Shown here piece after piece: positions 1 to 14,747 of a DNA stretch of 64,000 nt. The stretch comes from Tanytarsus gracilentus. Its lineage: Eukaryota > Arthropoda > Insecta > Diptera > Chironomidae. The stretch's first letter is position 1, and every line of letters begins with the position of its first letter. The notes below the pieces were generated by a model. It saw nothing but the letters and a program-made list of their open reading frames with translations, searched no databases and was not told the DNA's origin. The DNA is taken from the NCBI GenBank assembly GCA_038502055.1, contig JAXRKN010000042.1, positions 1,488,001 to 1,552,000 on the forward strand, given 5' to 3'. The position numbers were made by a program, and so were the translations under genes.

Positions 1-3000
1 ATAAAATGTAATTTAATTAATTATGTAAAAACTTACAACTTTCATAAATCTGCTTGCGCAAAAAACTTTCTCCAACTCTTAAGAAGAAATTTCTAAAGTC
101 GAAGAACAAATTTGAACTGTAAAGATAAACATAGGAAAGAGCTTACGACGCTCAACAGAAGCCAAACCGAGGAAGCCAATGAAAGAAAATTTCCTCATGG
201 AAAAATCCCCGCACGACAATTAGTCACTCAGTCACTTAATCACTCCGAGATTATGGAGTTGTAAGCTCTCTGTGAGAGTTTATCAAACATCAACTAGATT
301 GAGGGTGAACAGAAAAAAAAGTTGGAATGAATTTCCGCACACACAACAACATCGAATTGAGTGCAATTCGAGATAGTCGGACAGAACTGAATTAAATCAC
401 AATAAAACTTTTCTCCGATATATAATTTGGCCATAAATATTCATTCGAAAAAATTTTACACAGCAGCAGAATAATGTAGCTATTGTAAGCCAGCGTACAC
501 ATTGAGTGAGTGAGATGGAGAGATAAAAATTATTTTTGCAGCCAAATTTCGCTTCACTCCTCTATTTTTTTTTTATAAACTTATTTTTTGGCACTGGCGT
601 CTGTAAACTGTGAAGTTCATTTACAAGGATAATCGATTTTGTGTCACATATAAACCAACCAACCACCCCCGAAAAGAACTTTTTTCCGTTCTCCTTTTAT
701 ATTATTTCTATGTGTGACTGGCGGATGGGTTTTCATTAGCCCTTGGGTGAAGTGTGACAGAAGAAATTAAAATTATAAATTTTTCTTAAAAAATTTCCGT
801 TAAATTTTGAATTTTTTGACCCCTCAAATTTATTTTATTCTGTGTAAAATTCTTGTTAAATTTTATCGATTGACAAATTAAAACTTTTATAGATCCACCA
901 ATGTTCACTTATTTTCCCAACCAGCACATTTGACTTCCTTTTATTTCAACTTTCGCTTGAAATGCTTTTTTCCAAAGCAATTTATGCTTACTGTCAACTC
1001 TCTCTGGCTCTTTTCAAGGATTTTTTTCTGTATAATAAAGTTAAAAATGGCCAATGGGTTGTGTGCTCGGGTCGTTACATACTCGAAAGACTTTAACTAG
1101 GCATTGTGTACTGCTCTATTTACAATATACTTTTTCCCTCATGGCGATGAATATTTTTCAACCCCCCACTTACCCATTGTTCGAGTGAGAGAAACCCTGA
1201 ACATTTTAATTTTCATAGTCAACCGCAATGTGCCTTGGCTTCATGCTTTCACTGCTATATGTGTGTATTAAACTTTAATTGTGTTATATACACTTTTTAC
1301 ACTTGAGATGGATATAAATAATGGAGATTGAGTGCTTTTACTTTAGAGAATACTTCGCAAAATCCTCAATAATTTGTCGGTGTAAAAGTCAATGAAATGT
1401 GTAATAAAATAATTAATTCCGACTAACCAAACACCGACAGAATGAAGCTATAAAACTGTAAAGCTTTTACATAGTAAATTGAGTTCTTTACATAAGCGTG
1501 ATGATAACGAGCACGGGTGGTGGCGAGAGAGAGATTTTAAGCTTTTGGGGAAAATTGTTTTAATTTCTACAGTGAATGTTGGGATTTAAAAATCTCAACT
1601 TTAAATCCTCTCAATTAAAATTAAATTTATAGATTTACTGAATTTACTTGAAACCGCAAAAATTTAACTCTCGAAACTTTACTGTCCAGCTCAAACATTC
1701 AATTAACACCGCACACATCATTCATAATTAATTAAATGAATTTTACATCAAAATCGTTCATGTCGTCACGTTCTCACATTTTACAGCAAGTCCAATTATG
1801 ATTGAATAATTGTGATAAAAAATTCTTTTCAGAATAATTTAAAAATTTATTTCCATTACACAAAAAAGAGAGGGTGATGTAAATTTTTGCTATAAAGTGA
1901 AAATTATTTTAATAATTTAATAATTGATTATTGTTGTTGACGCGCTCTCGATGTGATGGAATGTAACGATGAAAAAAGTTCAATCGATAAAAATTAATAA
2001 TAAAAACGACCTCCATTGTCGACGTGTTCAGGGAGCTGGGCGATTTCCTTTGATTTTCCCCGCAATTATAAAACTTTCTTCATAATGCACGCTTAGGGGT
2101 TGTGAGATTCCTGGGAATTGTCAGTAAAATATCTCTAATGAAAAATTTTAAATACAGTTAACACGTTAAACTCAACAAAATTATAATATTAGCATTTAAA
2201 GTGCGGCCTCAATTGTAATCGACCTCACTTGACTATGAAAACTCAAATTCATCAAAACATTTCACCCGCATACGGCCTTCATTGTGCATCAACCATTTGA
2301 TGTAGATTTTCTCATGTACAATAAATTACAACCTCCATCCACCGACTCACTCGAGATGGCGAGAGAGATAGATTGAAAAATTTAATTACAAAATTCTTCG
2401 AGGTTGTTGTCATCGACTCTCAATACATGAGGTGACGGCGTATGCTGCACCTCCTCACCTCTAAAATAGGCAATAATTTGCAATCTTTTACCCAAACGAT
2501 TCGACTATAAACATCACCAAAACAATTTAATAATGAAACTCGAAAATATTTCCACTTTGATGTTGCCTCGCTATGCTTTTATGCTGCCACTGTGTCTCTT
2601 TGATATGTTGTGCATTGTAAAATTACAACGCATAGAGACAGGAAGTGTGAGATGGATGCATATACACACCAAAAACATATATCAAGTTGCGAAAAGTTCC
2701 GCAAAGCACATTTACATAGAGTGTGTGTGCGAGGGTGCAAGGCAATGCATATTCAATTTCATAAAAGGCAGCCTTGAAAGTCATCAGGCCATGTAACGAC
2801 GACGTGTCCATGCAGAAAACATACAGCAACGCCATTCCAATGCAATCCGCACACACATTTTTTATGTATAAATGATGCCATGAATTTTAATCATGCTTCG
2901 AATGACTCGTTCGCTGCAACTACTTTTTTTACACCACCTCTGCCAACTTTAATACTTTTATCTCTTTTTTAACCCCTCTTTTACCCATGGGGATGAGCGT

Positions 3001-3516
3001 GTGTGAGTTTATATTACATTAATTTATTACGGACAAAAATAACTCTCGATGTCGCTCGCTCGTGTGTCTCTCATGTCCTCGTGGCGATGTTGGAAGAGAG
3101 AGAGACAATAACACGGTTAAAAAAATCTCAGTAAATTTTTCAATGCTAAAAAATTGGTAATAAATTAATTTTGTTGCTACTTCATGGCACGTGAGAGGTT
3201 CTATGAAAGGTTATTAATAATTTAAAAAAAAATAAGGAATGAGAAAGTTGGAGTTGACAATTATTGAGAAATTTTTTATAGCTTCAGCAATATCGAAGCA
3301 AATTTTAACTTGGAAGACACAGAAAAATTATTGCTTAATTTTTCCTACTTTTAATTCCCTGAAGCATAAACCTCAATTTTCTTAAATTTCCCCGCAAGAA
3401 AAATAATTGAGAAATTTTCCTTATTGATCGCCAACAACAGTCATCAACAGTAACCAACTATGAATATTGAGTGGAACCGCAGCAAGACATTCTGCAGTGA
3501 TGAATATTTTTTAAAT
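1..3516. other. noncoding AT-rich DNA, no gene seen
   Basis: Only short chance open frames interrupted at normal AT-rich frequency, with scattered gagagag and tgagtgagtg runs. No conserved domain, RNA gene or repeat family is recognised. Presumably fru intron or upstream flank. Confidence 0.6.
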
Positions 3517-4598
3517 TATAGCTCCGCTATATATTAATTTTGGATTTTTCCAAAACCTGTTTTCGACCCCTAGTGCCAAGACATTACATTGTGCAATACC
3601 AAAACATATACTCAAATGATAGGCCTAGTCAAACCCTACAAACTGGCGAAAACAGATTTGAAATCGGTTGCTCCTATGAGGAGTTAGAGCCATTTAAGTC
3701 ATCTTACTTTCTCACTTTCTCACTTTCTCACTTTCTTACTTTCTTACTTTCTTACTTTCTCACGATCTTAGTGAACGCCATATCTCAAGAACGGCTGGTC
3801 GGATTTGATTCGGGTTTGTGGCTAAAGATCGGGTTTTGGCTCTAGTTGTGCAAGAAGTATTTTGTTTTGAGGTACGACCCTCCAAGGACCGTCCGTGGGT
3901 GCAAAAATGTCCTTTTTCATACAAATTTTCTCTTATATGCCTTCATGGGTATCGTTGAACTCGTAATCTGACCAGGAATCGAATGGAACTGACGATTTTT
4001 GAGGAATGTCCATCATGGCCGGCCAGGAGTGCCACTAATGTCCATTTTTTAGAACTATGGCTTCATGTATGTCGTTGAACTCGTCATTGCATCGGGAATC
4101 GATTGACATCAACGATTTTTGAAGAATGTCCATCATGGCCGGCCAGGAGTGCCACTAATGTCCATTTTTTAGTACTATGGCTTCATGTATGTCGTTGAAC
4201 TCGTGATTGCATCGGGAATCGAGTGACATTGAATATTTTTGAGGAATGTCCATCATGGCCGGTCAGGAGTGCCACTAATGTCCATTTTTTAGTACTATGG
4301 CTTCATGTATGTCGTTGAACTCGTGATTGCATCGGGAATCGAGTGACATTGAAGATTTTTGAGGAATGTCGATCATGGTTGGCCAGGAGTGCCACTAATG
4401 TCCATTTTTCAGAACTTTGGCTTCATGTATGTCGTTGAACTCGTCATTGCATCAGGAATCGATTGACACTGACGATTTTTGAGGAATGTCCATCATGATT
4501 AACATAGAGTGCCACTAATGCCCATTGCAACGGAGTAGGGTACTAATCTATGCGGAGCTATTGGAAATGGCAACGCCGTTTGCAGACCCATCTTGTTT
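3517..4598 (+). mobile_element. Helentron/DINE-like element, subfamily H1, copy 1
   Basis: Near-identical to 21911-23006. The 5' end carries ATAGCTCCGCT at 3518-3528. Then come a unique block, a 10-bp-type microsatellite of ctttctcactttctta (about 3707-3763), another unique block (about 3775-3940), and about five tandem copies of a 120-bp monomer up to about 4530. The inverted form of the 5' motif, GCGGAGCTAT, is at 4552-4561, followed by a small hairpin (GCAACGCCGTTTGC) and the shared end cttgttt. Subterminal inverted repeats, internal tandem repeats and a 3' hairpin without coding capacity are the layout known for DINE-1/HINE elements, so the class is inferred from structure. The small open frame at 3540-3845 is element sequence, not a gene. 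Confidence 0.75.
4061..4520 (+). repeat. 120-bp tandem repeat array in H1 copy 1
   Basis: The phrase cttcatgtatgtcgttgaac recurs at exactly 120-base intervals (ending 4080, 4200, 4320, 4440). Units differ by a few substitutions. A first, more diverged unit lies at about 3940-4060. Confidence 0.9.
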
Positions 4599-7500
4599 AA
4601 TTTATTGAAAAATGAGATTGGCAAATAGCGTGAAAAAAGACGATATTAATATTCATTACTCATTCATCATCCAATTTGTCGACTCTTGCGATTGCTCTTT
4701 TACACTTTATGAAAATTTTTTAATTATGAGGACGCTGGATTTTTTCTCTCCTTCTTCGATGAAGATAAAGAATAAATTTTCTGGTTAGTAACAGAAAAGT
4801 TTTCGATATTGGTAGATTGAGACCAAGGAATTGCTCTAATCAATATCCATGACGTTAGCTATATGGAAATTTTATCGAAACTTTTCAGACATTAATGACG
4901 ATGATTATGAGAGGAAGGTGAAAATAATTTTAGTAGCTCGATAAAATGTGGAGTCAGCGATGCTTGAAAAATAACAAATTGCGATAAATCATTTAAATTT
5001 ATTTTTGTGGAATTTTTAAATTTAACTGTCAAATTTATTTCAATGACTTGAATTCAAAATTTGTGTTTTAATTTAAAAATTTAATTCTATTTTAATTTAA
5101 ATCTTTGTGCCTTGAGTAAGTATTATTTAAAAAATTTACAACTCGATTTATATTTTATCACCTCACATCTTCTTGACAGTAAATTCAATTAAAATTTTCG
5201 CTTTAAAATTCCCTTTCAAGTTACACAAATTACAAATCTCGTGCAATCATGCAATTTGCGAGCATAATTGCATCGCATGTCGTCGTCGTTACATCAAATA
5301 CGAATGAGATTAATGATGATGACAAAAAGGTTCTCCCGTCACACACTCACTGTCCGCTTTTCGGTGAGTGTGTGCAGAGTGAGCATTTTAATGACAATTA
5401 AGACCATAAAGTAATCAATCAATCATGCTGTGAAAATTATCTATGGGACAATGATAATTACATTATTATCGCACCCACTTCTTGTGAATATAGATATTAC
5501 TCGGTAGACCGCATGAAAACAGATCGTCGTCGTTGTGGTGGTGGAAGTGAGAAAAGACATTTCGGTATTTATTCACGTAAAAGTAAATAATCATAACACA
5601 ATGTATAATTAGATTCGAAATTGATTGACAATTCATGCATCATATAGAATACATGCATTGTGTACATACACGATGGCTCTGATGTAAGGATCAAAAGGGA
5701 GACGAAAAAACAACGTGAAAGTGGACATTCATTAGTTAGCTGGCGGTGATATTAATCCATTGGTAATTTTCTATGTAAATTACTTTGATCTCCCCGCACA
5801 GCATGGATAAATCGCTCATTTACTTGGTGTGTACATGAAGTGGTCTAAAATTTAGTAAAAATTGGCAAAAAAATTATTATTTTAATTTTGAGTCGTCCTA
5901 CAAAAGAATTTATAAAGTTATAGTTCAACAATTTTTATCTCATTTTCATCCCACCTCAATGAATTGTTTATGGCTGTAAATCATAACAATTACATGCTGA
6001 TGCTCACTTTTATACATGTTCACATTCGCTCATCAGATACACCCTTGCACCTTCATTTGGCACAGACAAGGAGAACGTAGGCAACAGACAAAAACAAAAA
6101 CAACCATGGCGATGGGAAAAATAAGAGAGAGTTATGTGAGTGAGTGGAAGCGGCAAGCGCACAGTTCAATATTTATACAACATCCGGCTGCATAAATTTC
6201 GTCTAATAAATGATGATTTCAATTTTCATATTTTGTGAAATATGAATTTTGCATAAGCGCATAATTTCCCTCTCCCCCTCACAAGCACTCATGTCTACAT
6301 GCAGATGATGCATTAATAAGTAAAAGCAGCACATTCTGGTTACATTTAATTAACAATCACGTATGAATTTACATTTGTGATGTTGAGAGTGCGAGAGACT
6401 TTTTTATCTCAGCAAATTATCATTTAGCAAAGGTTTGAAGACCCAGTTGAAAAATTCAAATTGTAAAAATCCGTTAAGTCAAAATTTAAAAAATTAATTT
6501 TTAAAAAATATTATAATTTTTAAAAAATCGTAAAATTTTCTCGATGGGGTGCACGGAAGGGGGCTGGAAAAATGTACATTTGCGTGCTTAAAATTAATAT
6601 AAACAAAAGGCCAAAGTGAGAGTGCTAAAGCGCACAAATTTCAACAATTTCATAATTATTTTGTGAAAATGCAATTTACTTCAAACATATTTGATTGAAT
6701 GATGGTGTAAAAAAGAGGGAGCGAGAGGTTAAATACCTTCCCTCCATAACCGCCATCGACGTCGCTCACCTAAAATATTCACGAATTGGATTTTTAATTG
6801 AAATTGCATTCACCGGGACTTACATAAAATATATTTTAATGCATCTCCTCTTTCTATCTATTTGCAGGTAACAAACTCATCAAACACATATAAAGCATTA
6901 TTAAGCGGCAATCGATCAGTTCGTGCCATTTGTGCAATTTGCGAGATTTTTGAGATTACGCGCCGCTGAGGTAGATTTCATTAAAATTGCAACATTTTTA
7001 AAAAGCTTCCACTAATTTTCCTCTTCGCGCTGTTCTCTTTTGTGCAACGCTCCACGATAATTGAATTGAATCTTTTATTGTGGTGTTTTTTGTTCTGTTT
7101 AAATGAAATAAAGTGGAATTGTAAACGAGGAAACTGAATTTTTAAGGGTAAACGATTAAGCGAATTTCAAAGGTGTGAGTATATTTTTAAAAAATCTAAC
7201 GGAATATTTGAATTCAGTATTTAGTCGCAAATGCATTTAAATGGTAAAATTTTGCATCACCGTTTCCTGCCAAAATGCCCCAAATTACTTCCTTCATTTA
7301 CACGGAATTACTTTCCAATTCTCTCATTACAAATTCAATAGTTTTACCATTTTCCATTATACAATTGCAAAAGCACTTCCCTTCTAATTATTTACCGACA
7401 TTTCATTTCTCTCTAGTCTCAATGCGCCCGTCACTTGATAGCGCTGTAAGTTCATTAAAATTTCATGCACAACCCGAAAAACATTCCTGTCATTCTTCTT

Positions 7501-10500
7501 TTGAACTGTCTCAGGAGGGAAACCAATTAAATTGTCGCGTAAACAAATTGCAATCAAGAGATTAAAAACCGAAATGTAAATTTTTATTAACTTGCGAAAA
7601 AACAAAAGAACGAGCATTAAATTTTACATTGGTTCCCTGCGTGCAAAACGTTGTTTAAAAAAATTAATGTGATTTTAAAAATATTTTTACCGTATTTTAA
7701 AATTTTGAATTTTAAAATTTATTTTTACGTTAAAAATAAAATTATTTACTACCAGCGGGATTAAATAAGGGCGGCTTGCAAAAGTTCCCGTCATTACCAC
7801 CAGTGCTCAGCATTGTGAAAGCTGTGTGAGATGGTTTGGTAGAACGTTGACAGAGACTTTCATTACTTATGGCTGTGCTTCGTTATGAAGGCACCGAGTG
7901 GAATTTTTAATTCAGTTTGTGTAAAAATTTTCTTCCTCCGCCTGAAGAATAAGAAGAAGAAAATAAAAGTTGATGGTGAAAAAGGCAAAAATTAAATCCT
8001 CATGCGAGTTTGTTTACTCACATGAAGAGACACACACACGAGCAGTGAATGATGATTAAATTAAATGTTTTAAGGAATTAAGGAGCGCTCGTCTGGAATA
8101 AGAACGACAATTAACTCTAACCTGAGAGATTTTTCTACAGAGTTTGTGTGTGATTTACCTAATGCCATAAAATAAAGCCATTGCAGTGAGCAACAACGAT
8201 ATAATTAAGCATTCCTCGGGAGGAAGTGAAATGTTGATGAGAATTTGAAAAAACAATAGATATGCGGCATGAAGCGATGGAAGGCTGCAGACGTACCATT
8301 CATAAATACAGAATGATATTAAAATTAGGGTAATTGAGTTTGGCTTTGATGAAAACATTAACGGCTTTTTTTAAAATTTAAATCGAATAGCTGTAAAATA
8401 TTTTAAAATTTCTGTTGGCACATTTTAAGTCAAATTTGAGCTGCTTAGAAATTTCACATCATTACCATATCAAGCACATCAACGTATTTCACCCTATTTA
8501 ACTCGATGCCCTCGCATCACTTCGTTTTGCTGTGGAGTGAATAAGTTTAGAGTGAAATTGTATAGAAAATTATGCAAATCATTTGAAGCTCCATAGCGAC
8601 ATCGTCGACGGCATTTCTTCTTTCTGTACAATTTTCCTTCGTCTTGTTGCTGGTACTTGTGATTTTATATCTCAAGAGAGATTAAGCGTATCATCCCTTT
8701 ATTTACACTCCCCCCTCGCTCTTCCTTTTTACAAACACGCCAAGACGAATATCGTTTTGTATGCAAACGGAAGCATTTCTTTTTTACGATACAACGATAT
8801 CATCTCTCATCATCCGGCGACATGAGACGGTGAATGCGAGAAGGTTGAGGTGTAATCATCACCTTTCGATCCATTTCGCGGGGGTATGAGTTGACAATTT
8901 TTTTTTGCGTCCAGCATGAAAATCTTTAATGTCCCTTTAAGCTTCATAGACTAACTTCTTACTTTATATTATAAATAAAGTTGGTACGTGACACTCAATT
9001 CTTACATCGGATATCATCTCCATTGCAAAACAACATGCAACTTGGTGTATCTCATGGCAGTGTAATAAAGTTTTAAATGGAAAAATTCTTCCGACACTAT
9101 TACTGCAAAAGCATGCACTGATCCAACTTCTGTGTGATTTTGACCGAAATAGAAACGAAGGAATTCTCATCCATGTGACTTTCGAACTACTTTTATACTT
9201 TTATGATTCTAATTTAATTTCCACGTTGATGATTATCAGCACATGAGCTCTCTTTTTTTGGTAATTCAATCAAGGAAGTATGGAAATAAATGTTTGAAAT
9301 TTATTTTAAAAAATTAATGAAATGTTTAAAAGTAAAATTTCTATATTTAAGAAATTTTCCTGTAAAGTGTTCTTAATGTGATATGGATGAACTCGAATGC
9401 GTTGCAATTTCTTCCAACTGTATTTAATAAAAACGTTTAAAGTTAAAAGATTTTCTTTCTCGATTTCTTCTTTATGTGCTTTGCATGAATTTCAGAAACT
9501 GAGAAAAAATCTGACGGTTAGGATATCCTTAAGGAAAATGTTAATCGTATTTGAAACTGTAATACATGTTGTGCAAATAAATCCATTTATTAAGAGAAAA
9601 CGAGTGGAGCAAAAAAGCTTCGAATAAAAGATTAATTTTTTTGTGAGATTTTCCTTAACGCAAGTCGCAATGAATAAAAATCTCTCACCCTGTCACCATC
9701 GTCATGTAGAAAAGCGATTGCTTTCAATTTACAAGCGACATGACGATTTTTCTCTTTGTGACCCTCAAAGGAACATTTAAAGGATATAAAAAAATTCTTT
9801 TTACTTCTTTATCGTCAAGTGTTTGTTTGTCTGCTGTCTTGCTGTCTTGCTGACGAGATGCCATCGAAGAAGGAGAAGAGTAAAAGAATTCCAAAACTTT
9901 GTCGTCGTTTTTTTTCTTTTAATCAGTCTAAATCTTTATGTTTAAAATTTAAAGGAGAAAATTGAAAGATTAAGTTCGTTTTAAGGGTTATGACAAAGAC
10001 AAAATAATTGATAATTTTTTTAATAACTTTTAATTATGATTAAGTGATCTTTAGAGGTTCATAAAGATTGATGACGAGCAATTAAATAAAAATTCCAGAC
10101 GTTTTAAGTTGATTAAATTTTTTTAAATAAATTCGTTAAAAATTTTTTAGCTTCACCTAATTTTCAAACTTTTCCTCAACCCTCAATTTAAATATTTTTC
10201 CTCTTTATTCGCATAGCTCAAAGCCATTCAATCGCTCTCAGCTTTCATTTTAATTGAAAACATTTATTTTAAATCTTAGATTTTTAAAACGTAATTATTA
10301 TTATTGAAACTCAAGACTGAAGAATTGAGAAAGGAAAAAGTTTAATTAAACTTTTCTTCTTCACATCGTTCTCAAAGCTTCCTCAATCCAATTCAAGACA
10401 AGAGTGAAAGATGAGAAAAAGTGAGCGAGGAAATGCGAAGTCAAACTACATCCATTAACTTGCTGCTTGCACAAAAATCAGATCATTTCTGGCGAGAAGT

Positions 10501-13500
10501 AAATTTCAACTCATTTGTCTGTTTTACAAGACAGTTATAAATTTTCAAGCTAATGATTGTTATCGCTCAATTAGAAGGAAGTAAAACATTTATTTTAAGA
10601 GAGTTGAGTGACATGATGATATTGAGTTACTGTTAATTTTACCACTCACAAAGCATAAAAACTACTAAAGTGTTCATTAAAAAATTTCCTACTCAATAAT
10701 TATCTTTCGCTCACTAAAATTACCACAAATTCAATAAATCACTTCCCCAAACTTAATAGTTTCTTTTCAATTATTCAAAAGCTTCCAATTGATCATTTCT
10801 GAAATCCTCACCATTAACATTTTTATCACTCAATCCAAACCGCTCATGAATAATTTTCCTCACCTCAATTTTAACACTTTTCCTGCTATGTAAGAAAAAT
10901 TTGCTCTTACAACCCGAAAAATTTTTCCTTCACAATGGAATTATGACTAGAATAGAATGAGAATGTGAGGCATGCATCGAATGATGGTGAGAGTGGTGGT
11001 TTTCTTCTCTCGCTCGATGAAAATAAAACACGAGAGATGCTTTCATGAGATCTCTCAAGAGGGATGGAGTGCATATGAATAATTTGAACATCATCATATG
11101 TGTGGTTTATGTATTATTTGTAAGAGCTGAAAGGCAACAACTTGCTTCCGCTAATAACGTACAAGCCAACAATGCATTGCAGCATAACATAAACTTTCAA
11201 CGTTGAGCATTTCGCAGAGATTTACTTTCTACACTTCACCAGACAATTGTTGTACACTTCTCGCCTCCCTCCCGAACGCCCCTCCGAGAAACATCGTGAG
11301 TGTCTTATGATAAATTTTCCTTCAGCAACTCCGTGATAAAATAATAATGACGGTAAAGTGATTTTCATCTCACTCAGAAAGAAGTTATAAATTCCCAGTG
11401 AGAAATTTTTAATCAATTAAGAGATTAATTTTAAAGACGAAATTTTGCTACCTGGGTTGTATTTTGCCGCCATGCCACTGCTGTTCAAAAGAGAGAAAGA
11501 ATTCTTTAGAGAATTTCTTCATCATCAACCTGAAAATACCTTCACATACACGCTGTTGATATTGTATTTAATGTGTGTTCACACCATCAATTTATTATTA
11601 GCCTCTCACCGTGTTCTTAATGGCTTCGAGATAATTATCGAAAAAGGAAGTACATTAGCACGCTTCAATCTTAATTCGCTCATGGCGGGTTTTTTGAGTA
11701 CTGTGAATGCGCTGTAAAAGTCATATGTGAGCATGTTTGGGTAATTGAAAAGTTTTTGGGGTAGATGATGGAGAAAATTTTACATTTCGCAAATTAGGGA
11801 GGAAGTTCATGATGATGCAGATGTCCCGAGTACCATTACAATGAACTTTTAACTTCCTGTAATTTAAGAGTGACATTTTACTTGAGGGAGTTTTAGTGAG
11901 AGATTTCAATTCGAGTGACCTCGAATAATTTAATTTCGCGTAAATTCGTTACAGAAAGCCACAATGAAATTAAAAAGCTCAAACCCCTTCACCATGAAAA
12001 ATTCCACTGAATAAATTTAAATTTAATTTACAAAATTGCGTTTGATGAACTAAATGCTCGCAGTTAATTGCTTAATATTCTCTGCAAACATTAAATTTGC
12101 AAATGTGTCCATTTTTTCTCTCGGCTGCATCATCATCGTTCCCGCGGACGTCACAATGCCAATAAACAATTGCATGTCACACACGATAGTAAACACGACA
12201 GCAATGCCAATGCACAATAATAAAAAGAGAGGTGGAAAGGAGACAAAAAGTGCAATTGGCATTTTGGAATTGCCATTTTGTTTGCGGCTTTTTTACATTA
12301 ATTGGCCCTCTCTTCGACACCATTCTCTCGAAAAAAAAATCCGCGTTCTGAAAAAATTTCGCACCGAATAAAGTGAAAAGTGCAGTGCGAAAAAAAATGA
12401 CTGCAATCAATCATTCATGTTGAGCATCGTTCAAATATAAATCAATTTCCATTTTTCATTTTTACGCTCTTGAGCCTCTCTTCAGAGAGTCGGAAATACC
12501 CCAGCAACAACACCATGTCCATATGGCACTTGTGAACAAAAAATGTGACGATGAAGAGGATATCATCATCCTGATTCACGGCACATATTGATCGGCTTAC
12601 AGAATTTGTCATTTTTAACAGCCATAACGGGAGGAGAGATGCAATGGAACACAAAAAAATAACACAACAACGCGAAAGCATGTTGAAGCTCAATCAAAAA
12701 TGTGCATACGAGATGCAAGTTAATTTTTTCCCTCTCTCCTGTGTTTTGTTGCCATTCATCCCGCTGTTGTGATTTTATCTTCGAGGATCCCATCGAGAAA
12801 TCCACCGTAAAATCAAAATTTTTTAACGGAAAATTATTTTTTGAATTTTTCTTAAAAGTTTATCGACGAATAAAAATGAAACAAAAAATCAGAAACAACT
12901 AAAAAATATCCAGTGCATCTAAATTGAGTACTAAAATTTTTCAAAATTATAAATTCTAAAAAAGTTCAAAAATAAATTTCTCACTGGTCACATTGCAAGC
13001 ATGCACTACATGAAAAAATTTACAAATTCCGTTGGGATGAGAAAGAGAGATGTGAAGTGGCTGGCTGGTTGTTAAGCGGGGTAACTGCTGCTCCATATGA
13101 TGTGCATCATATCGTTTTACACTTGAAATTTGAAGAGAGCATCGAGTGATTGATATTTCACGAAAATGGCACGGTATTGTGATAATAGTCACTCCGATTA
13201 CTTTTCACCGCATTTATTAAAAGCGCTTTATTGAAAATTTTTTTATGAGAACGCCGAACTTCTTTGCCGTGCTCGAGTGTGTAAAGCCACAAAAACCATT
13301 AGCTTCTGGCGAAAGAACGAGTACATTGCCAATTATATGCTGCCGAAAATTTTCATTAACATCTCCTCCGTTGCAGCAGAGATCAGTTCCTCGCCTCCTA
13401 AAAAACAATTTAATTCGAAAACTTTTACATCTTTCACCTTGGTCTTTTGCTATTTTCTGCTTTCATTGCACATTTCTCCTGAACTTCCTCCTACTCACAT

Positions 13501-14747
13501 GGATACAATGCGATGCATTGCAATGAAATTGTTTCGCTGGAGAAAATTAATTTTTTTCTGTATGGGAAATTTTCATGATGAAAGAATTTTTGCAGTGAGC
13601 TCAAAGTGTAATGAAATTATGCAGAGAGGCGTTCGATGAAAATGAAAATTCTTCCGTAAAATTTTTCACGATCTCTGGAGATCTCAATGAAAATTTTTAA
13701 GCCGAGGTTAATTGAAGGGAAATTTTTGTGGGATACGAACTTTAAATTTTCAAGCATTTATAAAATTTTAATTTTCCACTCAGAATTTTCACGCAAAAAC
13801 CAAATGAAAATAAATTCACTCTAAATTTTTGCCAAAGTAATAAAAATAAATTTTTGGAAAATGAATTAAATTGGACACACTCACGAATAGATCGGCGGTA
13901 TTGGCGGTTCTGTGTGTTACGCATCATAACCTTTATCCTCCCACCACCGTACAGCATGTGCACTCACATTTGTCAAATTTCACAAATCGCCAATTGAAAT
14001 GAGAAAATTACAGCAACGCCAAATATTAATTTCAAACTAATTAATTTTTCAAATGCCACTCAGAGATTGTGAGGAGGAGAGAGAGGAAATTTTTGCTGAT
14101 GCAAAAACAACTCTAATTATTAAATTATTAATTGCACATGTATCAATTTCATGTCACCTCATTTGATTTTCACAGAGTGCACAATGAACATCCTCTCAAT
14201 TGTGCACTGCGAGGGTTAATTTTGGGAGCCATAATAATAATTCCGATGTAAGCAATTTTATGGATTATGAATTTTCAATTGACTAAGCATCACATTCCAT
14301 TTAGTGTGTCGATTGTCACAATATTGTCTCCTTGTCATCCAGCCATGTGAATAAAGTCGAAAATTATTTGTCTCTGTAATTATTATTTTCCTGTTTAGTT
14401 CCCACATGAGAGGATTATTCATTAATAAATTTGTGTGACACTTTTATGGCTCTTTAAGATATCTCACTTCCAAATATAAAGTGAAAATTATTATTTATGA
14501 AGTGGCGTGCACAAATTAATTTCTCTTGATGATTTGAGATAGAAATCGAGTCAATTAACAAATTGAGAAATTGTTTTGGGGCAATCATGAGAGAAAGTGG
14601 TGGAAATTGACTTTGAGTTGAAGTTAGAAAAGTTATTTGGCAATTAATTTGTTATTTTATAATTGAAGAGAAGTTCGAGCCGATAAAAAATTAAGATTAA
14701 AATTTTATTAAATTATTAGTTACAAACAAATATTTAATTGATCGATC
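4599..14747. other. noncoding AT-rich DNA, no gene seen
   Basis: Ten kilobases with only random-looking short frames. The only item worth marking is a possible recursive splice site at 6868 (separate entry). No RNA gene or repeat family recognised. Confidence 0.55.
6852..6873 (+). promoter_or_regulatory. candidate recursive splice site (ratchet point)
   Basis: A pyrimidine-rich tract (ttctatctatttg) runs straight into CAG|GTAACA, with the junction at 6867/6868. Long insect introns are often removed in steps at juxtaposed acceptor/donor sites of this form. The donor half departs from GTAAGT at two positions, so this is tentative. Confidence 0.25.

Noticed and set aside
3540..3845. 101-codon frame at 3.5-3.8 kb (and its partner near 22.2 kb)
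   Set aside because: It lies inside the H1 element and crosses its microsatellite; no domain.
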